A program made the translations under genes and the position numbers. This document shows positions 13,925-19,361 of a stretch of 19,361 bases of DNA, in pieces (position 1 is the first letter of the stretch; every line of letters begins with the position of its first letter). Origin of the DNA: a bacterium (lineage in GTDB: Bacteria > JAMCPX01); NCBI GenBank assembly GCA_021792615.1, contig JAJYUJ010000043.1, forward strand, positions 1 to 19,361. Direction: 5' to 3'. The notes beneath the pieces were generated by a model. That model had not been told where the DNA came from and did not search any database. It saw only the letters and a list, made by a program, of their open reading frames with translations.

Positions 13925-16900
13925 ATGGCTGACCAGCTTCCAAAACAAGTATCAGATCTCATAGAACGATTTGAAAGAAACCAGCAGTCCTATACCTCCA
14001 GCCAATACAACGAAGCCCAGCTCAGACAGGAATTTATAAATCCTTTTTTTGAGGCACTCGGCTGGGATGTCAGCAACGAACAGGGCAATGCAGAGGCATA
14101 TAAGGACGTCATACACGAGGATGCAATCAAGATTGGCAGTGCAATCAAAGCACCCGATTATTGTTTCAGGATCGGCGGGACAAGGAAGTTCTTTGTCGAA
14201 GCCAAGAAACCTTCTATCAAGATTGATGATAATATAGATGCAGCATTCCAGCTTAGAAGGTATGCGTGGTCTGCAAATCTGCCGCTTGGTATTCTGACCA
14301 ATTTTAAGGAATTTGCAGTCTATGACTGCCGTGTAAAGCCTGCAAAAGATGATAAAGCTTCAAGTGCACGCATAAGCTCTTTTGCTTACACAGACTACCC
14401 GCAACAATGGAATTACCTTGTATCTGTATTCTCAAAAGAATCCGTGCTGAAGGGCTCTTTTGATAGGTATGCTGAATCAAGCAAATCAAAAAAAGGCACT
14501 GCTACGGTTGATGATGCGTTTCTGAAAGAAATCGAATCCTGGCGCAGCGAACTTGCTCATAAGATAGCACTACGCAATCCCACACTTACCACACGAGAGC
14601 TTAATTTTGCCGTGCAGCGCACGATAGATAGGATCATATTCCTGCGTATTTGTGAGGACAGGGGCATGGAGCAATACGGAAAGCTCCAGTCCATGATGAA
14701 CGGCGTAAACGTTTATAAACGCCTTTTCGAATTATTCCAGCGTGCAGACCAGCGCTACAACTCAGGGCTTTTCCATTTCAGCAAGGAAAGGGACCGTAAA
14801 GAAGAGCCGGACAATCTTACTCCCTTCCTGAACATCGATGATGAGCCGATAAAAGATATTATCAACCGGCTTTACTATCCCGAGAGCCCCTATGAGTTTT
14901 CAGTTCTTTCTGCAGACATACTGGGGCAGGTATATGAGCAGTTCCTCGGCAAGGTAATCAGACTTACAGAAGGACATCATGCCAAGATTGAAGAAAAACC
15001 AGAGGTCAGGAAGGCAGGCGGCATCTATTACACACCGACGTACATTGTGGATTACATCGTAAAGAATACGGTCGGCAGGCTTCTTGGCCAGGAACCTGAT
15101 TTAGCCCGTCATTCCCGCGAAGGCGGGAATCCAGCTTCTTCTCCCGTCGTCATTCCTGCGAAAGCGGGAATCCAGTCCCCTGATTCTTTCCCTCCCTTGA
15201 CGGGAGGAACGGAAGGGAGGGTGAAAAAACCTATCAATCCCAAAGATGCCTCTAAGCTACGTATCCTTGACCCCGCATGCGGTTCCGGTTCATTCCTTAT
15301 CGGAGCTTACCAGTATCTATTGGACTGGCATCTGGATTGGTATGTAAAAGACGGGGCAGAAAAATACGCTAAAGCTGCCAGACCTATATTGTATCAGGTT
15401 CAAGGCGGCAGCTATAGGCTGACTACTTACGAAAGGAAGCGCATCCTTCTCAATAATATTTATGGTGTTGACATAGACCCGCAGGCGGTTGAGGTTACAA
15501 AGCTGTCACTGTTACTCAAGGTCCTGGAAGGTGAGAGCAGCCAAACATTGGATGTGCAATTTAAACTATTCCACGAGCGTGCCCTACCTGATCTCGAAAA
15601 TAACATCAAATGCGGCAACTCCCTCATAGGACCGGATTTCTATCAACAGCAAAGCTTGAACCTCTTCAACGATGACGCACGTCTCCGCATCAACGCATTC
15701 GACTGGAACACCGAATTTAAAGACATCATGACCTCCGGTGGCTTCGATGCAGTCATCGGCAATCCACCATATGGTGCAACGTTTAGCAAAAATGAAGCTA
15801 TCTATTTCCAAGATAGATATAAAGTTTTTAGTGGGGTTAAAGATGTTTATGTCTGTTTCATAGAACGTAGCCTATCGATGTTAAATACAAGAGGCCGACA
15901 TTCATTTATTGTTCCATCAGCATGGCTTGGCGGACCCGAGTACACGAGACTACGTAATTTATTTTTACAATATCAAATTGAATTAATAATCCTCTTGCCA
16001 TTTGATGTTTTTAAAGATGCATATGTTGATACTACTGTCTTCGTAATCTCTAACCAATTTGTGAAACCAGAACATACAGTCCAAACCAATATTTTCCCTA
16101 AGAGGGAGAAACTCGTTACAATTAAATTAGCCGAAGATCGTTATCAAGCTATTCACCAATCTGAATGGGTTAACTCAGCGGATAATAAATTTGTGCTTGA
16201 TTCTAACACAGTGCGTCTTCTTGAACAGATAAGAAAGCAAGTTCATGCTACTTTTGCCGATGTTATCGAAATCAAGCGGGGAGTTCTTTTTGATAAAAAT
16301 TTACTCACCAAGAAAAAAACAGGAGTAAATAGCTATCGCTATTTTGAAGGCGACGTATATCGGTATCAACTCAATCTGATTACCGAGCACTGGATTGAAT
16401 TTAACGATATGATAAAAGAACGCCCTAAGGAATTTATATGGTTTGAAGAGCCGAGAATTTTAATGAGGCGTTTGGTTAATCGACGCCAAAGAATGATGTC
16501 TTCTCTGGCTACAGATACTTTTATTACAAACAAAAACTTATATAGCGTTCTATCTAAAGATAAATTACTTAGTATTGAAGCTCTATTAGGTGTACTGAAT
16601 AGCCGTTTAATATCCTATTTATACATTAATCAGGTAACTCAGGCAACTAAAGATGATTTTCCACAAGTGACAATTAAAGATGTTCTGGCACTTCCATTTC
16701 CTCAACTTTTAAAAGATAAAGCCCGTCATGATAAAATGGTCTCTCTTGTTGACCAAATGCTTTCACTCAACAAACAATTACCAACAGTAAAAACAGACCA
16801 TGAAAAAACCGCTCTCCAGCGCCAGATCGATACCATCGACAAGCAGATAGATGAACTGGTCTATGAGTTGTACGGGATAACAGAGGAGGAGAGGAAGATA

Positions 16901-16936
16901 ATTGAGGGGAATGGTATAGCGAATGACAATGAATGA
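13925..16936 (+). CDS. Type IIG restriction-modification enzyme (Eco57I-like)
   Basis: A 1003-residue fusion of nuclease, methyltransferase and target-recognition parts. Residues about 20-140 resemble the HsdR N-terminal nuclease fold, with Asp78 and Glu92-Ala-Lys94 as the PD-ExK site. The methyltransferase has motif I DPACGSGSF from residue 449 and motif IV NPPY at 613-616, typical of N6-adenine methylation. Residues about 770-960 are the likely recognition domain, and the tail with LYGITEEERKIIEG is common to the family. It should cut and methylate with one chain. Odd points: residues about 393-435 are an in-frame REP-type insert not expected between these motifs, and base composition becomes AT-rich from about 15775 to 16795. 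The ribosome site is weak. The promoter could be repeat copy 3. Confidence 0.9.
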   Translation: MADQLPKQVSDLIERFERNQQSYTSSQYNEAQLRQEFINPFFEALGWDVSNEQGNAEAYKDVIHEDAIKIGSAIKAPDYCFRIGGTRKFFVEAKKPSIKIDDNIDAAFQLRRYAWSANLPLGILTNFKEFAVYDCRVKPAKDDKASSARISSFAYTDYPQQWNYLVSVFSKESVLKGSFDRYAESSKSKKGTATVDDAFLKEIESWRSELAHKIALRNPTLTTRELNFAVQRTIDRIIFLRICEDRGMEQYGKLQSMMNGVNVYKRLFELFQRADQRYNSGLFHFSKERDRKEEPDNLTPFLNIDDEPIKDIINRLYYPESPYEFSVLSADILGQVYEQFLGKVIRLTEGHHAKIEEKPEVRKAGGIYYTPTYIVDYIVKNTVGRLLGQEPDLARHSREGGNPASSPVVIPAKAGIQSPDSFPPLTGGTEGRVKKPINPKDASKLRILDPACGSGSFLIGAYQYLLDWHLDWYVKDGAEKYAKAARPILYQVQGGSYRLTTYERKRILLNNIYGVDIDPQAVEVTKLSLLLKVLEGESSQTLDVQFKLFHERALPDLENNIKCGNSLIGPDFYQQQSLNLFNDDARLRINAFDWNTEFKDIMTSGGFDAVIGNPPYGATFSKNEAIYFQDRYKVFSGVKDVYVCFIERSLSMLNTRGRHSFIVPSAWLGGPEYTRLRNLFLQYQIELIILLPFDVFKDAYVDTTVFVISNQFVKPEHTVQTNIFPKREKLVTIKLAEDRYQAIHQSEWVNSADNKFVLDSNTVRLLEQIRKQVHATFADVIEIKRGVLFDKNLLTKKKTGVNSYRYFEGDVYRYQLNLITEHWIEFNDMIKERPKEFIWFEEPRILMRRLVNRRQRMMSSLATDTFITNKNLYSVLSKDKLLSIEALLGVLNSRLISYLYINQVTQATKDDFPQVTIKDVLALPFPQLLKDKARHDKMVSLVDQMLSLNKQLPTVKTDHEKTALQRQIDTIDKQIDELVYELYGITEEERKIIEGNGIANDNE
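15107..15175 (+). repeat. Two REP-type palindromes inside the restriction gene
   Basis: Two copies of cgtcattcccgcgaaggcgg plus gaatccag (15107-15134 and 15148-15175) form inverted stems. They are translated as RHSREGGNP and VIPAKAGIQ, the well-known product of such repeats in one frame. A further stem-forming repeat, ccctccctt with aagggaggg (about 15190-15221), follows. A third relative lies at 17974-18000 in reverse orientation. Confidence 0.85.
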
Positions 16937-17717
16937 TATCTATTTAAGTTTAATAATCAATTTAAGCTCCGGTATTATTATTTTTCTTCTTGGACTTTTT
17001 TGGCCGGTTATTCCTAAGTCATACCGCGGAGTTAAATTACGAAAATTTTGGAGCAAGCATGTTGTCGGACGGGATTTTGTTATAGCTTTTGGAGCATTGA
17101 AAGATTCTAGACTTGCACAACCTTCTTTGCCTTGTCCTCCCCAGACTCGCTGTCGTAATTTTAGATATGTCAAAACATATCATAATGGGAATACTATTTC
17201 TCTCGTAGGCCCTTGGAGTAATGTAGTTTCCGAATGTGAGATAAGATCAGCTTCATATATAATTAACACCCTCAGTGCATATAGAAAAACCCCTGTTATA
17301 GTCATGGACGATACAACTGCATATACGACTTTAGATCGAACTTTTGTATCTTTGGGTAGCCCTTCATCTAATGAAATAACAAATTTAGTTATTCGTGACC
17401 CCGAAAACAAATATTTAGAGTTTGCTCAGCCCGGCTCCGTTACCATTATACGTGATAAAATAAACGGCCGACAATTTGTAGGTTTTCAACCTCCTTATAT
17501 TAAAGATTACGGGATGATTTTAAAAATTCCAAACACAAGATTTCCAGGACATTACTTTTTTGTCTGTGCAGGGTTAGGAGAATGGGGAACGTCTGGTGCT
17601 TCGTGGTACCTTGCAACAAAATGGCGAGAACTAAAGAAAATATTTGGTGATGCCTTCGGCGTTGTAGTTGAAGTCGAAATAGGTTCTGATGAAAGTGCAA
17701 AAAGAGTGTTCCCTTAA
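16923..17717 (+). CDS. Membrane-anchored protein of unknown function next to the restriction gene
   Basis: A 264-residue protein with one N-terminal membrane helix (residues about 8-30) and then a soluble domain. Visible motifs are GSPSSN at 145-150, DYG at 195-197 and AGLGEWGTSGA at 216-226. From memory, this order (G-G/S-P-x-x-N, then DYG, then AG-GT) recurs in an uncharacterised family often fused to membrane or HTH segments; I cannot name a function. The start overlaps the last 14 bases of the restriction enzyme, and the gene is AT-rich like the recognition part of that enzyme. This suggests the two arrived together and are co-expressed. A role as sensor or accessory factor of the defence unit is only a hypothesis. 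Confidence 0.75.
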   Translation: MTMNDIYLSLIINLSSGIIIFLLGLFWPVIPKSYRGVKLRKFWSKHVVGRDFVIAFGALKDSRLAQPSLPCPPQTRCRNFRYVKTYHNGNTISLVGPWSNVVSECEIRSASYIINTLSAYRKTPVIVMDDTTAYTTLDRTFVSLGSPSSNEITNLVIRDPENKYLEFAQPGSVTIIRDKINGRQFVGFQPPYIKDYGMILKIPNTRFPGHYFFVCAGLGEWGTSGASWYLATKWRELKKIFGDAFGVVVEVEIGSDESAKRVFP

Positions 17718-17973
17718 TAGAGTATGGAATAGGTTATCTTTCCTTAGTAAATAGCTTTCCTAATCCTCCTCGTAGTAATAATTCTGCATCGCAGAAATAT
17801 CTATTAACTACTCCGCGATCTCTTTCTGACTATATCTGGAAAGTATTGGGATCAGGGTACACCCATGACATTTGACAGGCTTACAGAGGGATTGTTTCGT
17901 CGCAGCGCCTTTGGCACAGCTCCTCACAATGACACACCACTGCGCCCATCTTAAAAGAGGGGGAAAGAAGGAT
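17718..17973. other. Non-coding region with a decayed repeat
   Basis: There is no convincing gene. At about 17886-17937 lies attgtttcgtcgcagcgcct and following bases up to ctcctcacaatgaca, a decayed copy of the common half-repeat seen better at 18149-18235. The minus strand reads a few short frames with no start or family resemblance. Confidence 0.4.
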
Positions 17974-18000
17974 TGGATTCCCGCCTGCGCGGGAATGACG
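17974..18000 (-). repeat. REP-type palindrome, third copy
   Basis: tggattcccgcctgcgcggg plus aatgacg is the reverse complement of the two palindromes inside the restriction gene at 15107 and 15148. It forms the same stem and lies between genes here. Confidence 0.85.
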
Positions 18001-18122
18001 GAGAACTGGGGGAAATTCTCGCTTCTACTCGCCGGGGGATGAGGCGTCTGCCGTTTGACATTGGACATTTGGGGGCAGGGGAACAGAGAAGAATAGAGAA
18101 GAATAAGGGGGTCAAATCTTTC

Positions 18123-18260
18123 CAGGCTGTTGAAAAACTCGGATTACTGTCATTGCGAACGAAGTAAAGCAATCTCATTTTATTAAATCAATAAGTTATA
18201 GATTGCTCCGTCGCAAAATCGCTCCGCGCAATGACTTGCAGTGGCTTTTTCAACAGGCTG
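18123..18260. mobile_element. MITE-like element with nested inverted repeats
   Basis: Perfect 15-bp ends CAGGCTGTTGAAAAA (18123-18137) and TTTTTCAACAGGCTG (18246-18260) enclose a second inverted pair, GTCATTGCG (18149-18157) with its complement ending near 18235, inside which attgctccgtcgcaaaatcg lies. It has no ORF. Length is 138 bp. It fits a non-autonomous miniature element. Confidence 0.65.
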
Positions 18261-18284
18261 TTTCATTTTGACAAAGGACATATA

Positions 18285-18320
18285 GAGGTCCGGTATTAAA
18301 ACATCAGTGACCTCATTTTT
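18285..18320 (+). terminator. Possible intrinsic terminator
   Basis: GAGGTC (18285-18290) and GACCTC (18309-18314) form a 6-bp stem with an 18-base loop, followed by ATTTTTTAA. The long loop makes it weak. It would end transcripts from upstream before the next promoter. Confidence 0.35.
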
Positions 18321-18327
18321 TAATGCG

Positions 18328-18357
18328 TTGCCTATTGCATAGAATTCATTGTATAAA
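18328..18357 (+). promoter_or_regulatory. Candidate promoter of the HARE-HTH-like mini-ORF
   Basis: TTGCCT (18328-18333) and TATAAA (18352-18357) are 18 bp apart. The ATG at 18366 is only nine bases after the -10 box, so the transcript would be nearly leaderless; no ribosome site is seen. Confidence 0.4.
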
Positions 18358-18365
18358 ATAAATAT

Positions 18366-18536
18366 ATGAACTCATTCAAGGACATTGCTTATCAGATTTT
18401 GAAGGAAGCCGGAAAACCACTGCACAGCGTCGTGCTGAATACCGATCTTCATCAGGACAAGTTTATTTCAGTATCGCGTATTATTCTCATGTTACATCAC
18501 CTTGAGAACACGAAACAAGTCCGGAATGACAATTGA
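18366..18536 (+). pseudogene. Mini-ORF resembling the start of a HARE-HTH domain
   Basis: A 56-residue frame starting MNSFKDIAYQILKEAGKPLH, which matches the first helix pair of HARE-HTH winged-helix domains (F-K-D-x-A-Y-x-I-L-K-x-A-G-K-P-L-H). These domains occur in restriction-linked and RNA polymerase delta proteins. HQDKFISVSR may correspond to the wing, which in relatives follows a longer middle section, so the middle seems deleted. The end (HHLENTKQVRNDN) is not domain-like. It is probably a remnant, but a short regulator is possible. Confidence 0.45.
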
Positions 18537-18643
18537 CAATCAGCCCGGAAATAATTCCCCCCTTTTCGTATTTCTGAAAACGGGTATCTGTTCCTCTTTT
18601 TCAAAAGCATATCACATTGGATGAACAACAGATAAAACTTCTC

Positions 18644-18672
18644 TTGACAACTGTCACGAGACTCGTTACATA
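18644..18672 (+). promoter_or_regulatory. higBA promoter with overlapping palindromic operator
   Basis: TTGACA (18644-18649) is followed by a 19-bp inverted repeat TGT-c-ACGAG-a-CTCGT-t-ACA at 18652-18670, then a weak -10 region near 18667-18676 (TACATA or TATATG). The higB ATG is at 18680. A palindrome between -35 and -10 is the expected place for autorepression by HigA. That HigA binds here is inference. Confidence 0.5.
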
Positions 18673-18679
18673 TATGTCC

Positions 18680-18961
18680 ATGATTAAGACGTTTGCCGAC
18701 AAACATACTCGTGAACTCTATATATCCGGTAAATCGAAGCGATTGCCGGGCGATATTTTAAAAAGGGCTTTACGACGTCTGGAATATCTTGATTATGCGA
18801 CATGCATCGAAGATTTTAGGGTACCGCCAAGTAATAAATTGGAAAAACTCGGCGGCGACCGTTTAGGCCAATATAGTATAAGGATAAATGATCAATGGAG
18901 AATATGTTTTCGCTTTGTTGATGCTGATGCATATGATGTTGAGATAATAGACTATCACTAA
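18680..18961 (+). CDS. higB: HigB-type (RelE superfamily) toxin
   Basis: A 93-residue protein starting MIKTFADKHTRELY. KRLPGDILKRALRRLEYLD, then DFRVPPSNKLEKLGGDRLGQ, then YSIRINDQWRICFRF, then DAYDVEIIDYH are the family blocks in order. HigB toxins are ribosome-dependent mRNA interferases; the C-terminal Arg, Trp and Tyr/His residues are the usual active-site elements. The frame is open to a TTG at 18617, but all homologous sequence begins at the ATG at 18680, which lies just after the promoter and operator. The ribosome site is poor, which is common for toxins. It is followed after 16 bases by its antitoxin gene, in the toxin-first order typical of higBA. Confidence 0.93.
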   Translation: MIKTFADKHTRELYISGKSKRLPGDILKRALRRLEYLDYATCIEDFRVPPSNKLEKLGGDRLGQYSIRINDQWRICFRFVDADAYDVEIIDYH

Positions 18962-18977
18962 AGAAAGGAGGTGTGTT

Positions 18978-19292
18978 ATGAGCATACAGAACATTGGTAT
19001 AAGGCGGGTAAAACCGACCCATCCCGGTGAGATTCTGACAAAGGATTTTATGCCGGATTATGGTCTTACTACTGCGGCCTTGGCAGCTAAAATAAGAGTG
19101 TCCCGACAAACAATCAATGAGCTGCTCCGCGAAAGGCGTGCTCTTACCCCATCGATGGCGTTGCGGCTTTCCCGCTTGTTCGGGAACACACCGGAATTCT
19201 GGCTGAACGCGCAGAGGGCCGTAGACCTCTGGATTGAACAGAATAAAAACAAGAGAACACTTAAAAAAATAAAGACGCTGAAAGCGGCATGA
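18978..19292 (+). CDS. higA: HigA-type antitoxin, XRE family HTH regulator
   Basis: A 104-residue protein. RVKPTHPGEILTKDFMPDYG is the HigA hallmark opening, followed by an XRE helix-turn-helix (TTAALAAKIRVSRQTINELL) and RALTPSMALRLSRLFGNTPEFWLNAQ, which is the family core. It neutralises HigB and represses the operon through the DNA-binding domain. The ribosome site AAAGGAGG before 18978 is much stronger than that of the toxin, which favours antitoxin excess. The candidate operator is the palindrome at 18652-18670. Confidence 0.95.
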   Translation: MSIQNIGIRRVKPTHPGEILTKDFMPDYGLTTAALAAKIRVSRQTINELLRERRALTPSMALRLSRLFGNTPEFWLNAQRAVDLWIEQNKNKRTLKKIKTLKAA

Positions 19293-19361
19293 GAAACAAA
19301 TCAACAGGGAACCGCAGGAGCAGTCCTTGAAAGGTGAAATAGGTTAACAAGCAGGTGTAAC
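19293..19361. other. End of the window after higA
   Basis: Sixty-nine bases with no gene start, no hairpin with U-tract and no repeat seen elsewhere in the window. Confidence 0.4.

Noticed and set aside
15107-15175. CRISPR-like pair of repeats in the restriction gene
   Set aside because: Two palindromic units with a 13-bp gap, and a third copy elsewhere, are REP-type elements rather than repeat-spacer units.
17718-17830. Minus-strand coding remnant near the end of the membrane protein gene
   Set aside because: A short frame (SERDRGVVNRYF and onward) is bounded by stops, has no start and no recognisable family. Probably chance.
18617-18679. Longer HigB starting at TTG 18617
   Set aside because: It would place the promoter and operator palindrome inside the coding sequence, and the added residues do not match the family.

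Overview
The window is bacterial chromosomal DNA. It has dense short operons, strong AGGAGG-type ribosome sites, recognisable sigma70-type promoters and mid-range base composition. Gene content (RarA, NadK-RecN-GNAT-YjbQ, a radical SAM enzyme, a family I lipase, a beta-propeller lipoprotein) and the many REP-like and MITE-like repeats fit a Gram-negative of the Deltaproteobacteria/Desulfobacterota kind. That placement is an inference from protein style, not proven.

Left part (1-5480, + strand): a radical SAM/SPASM-like protein, an exported lipase, a second alpha/beta hydrolase that starts just after the lipase stop, a Dabb-domain protein, and a lipoprotein with a collagen-like stretch, an Ig-like domain and seven near-identical propeller blades. 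Middle part (5816-10604): rarA on the minus strand, divergent from a tight operon nadK-recN-GNAT acetyltransferase-yjbQ. This half is ordinary core genome.

Right part (about 10605-19361) is an accessory island. It carries a DUF4160/DUF2442 pair, a TumE-type toxin with a candidate antitoxin, two separate 5' fragments of a Cas3-type HD nuclease gene, a decayed DDE transposase, a single-chain type IIG restriction-modification enzyme followed by an overlapping membrane-anchored protein of unknown function, REP/MITE repeats, a HARE-HTH-like mini-ORF, and a HigBA toxin-antitoxin pair.

The main unexpected structure is a three-copy repeat in the same orientation at 10829, 11795 and 13631. Each copy has a sigma70-like promoter with 17 bp spacing, a conserved leader, an AAAAAGGAG ribosome site and the start of a small ORF (MNEIKDS). 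It is paired with a second module that contains a hairpin. The copies lie upstream of the DUF4160/DUF2442 pair, the Cas3 fragment/TumE block, and (as an empty unit) the restriction enzyme. This suggests either a MITE-like element or a cassette system in which promoter, cargo and hairpin are repeated. No CRISPR array, tRNA or rRNA was seen.
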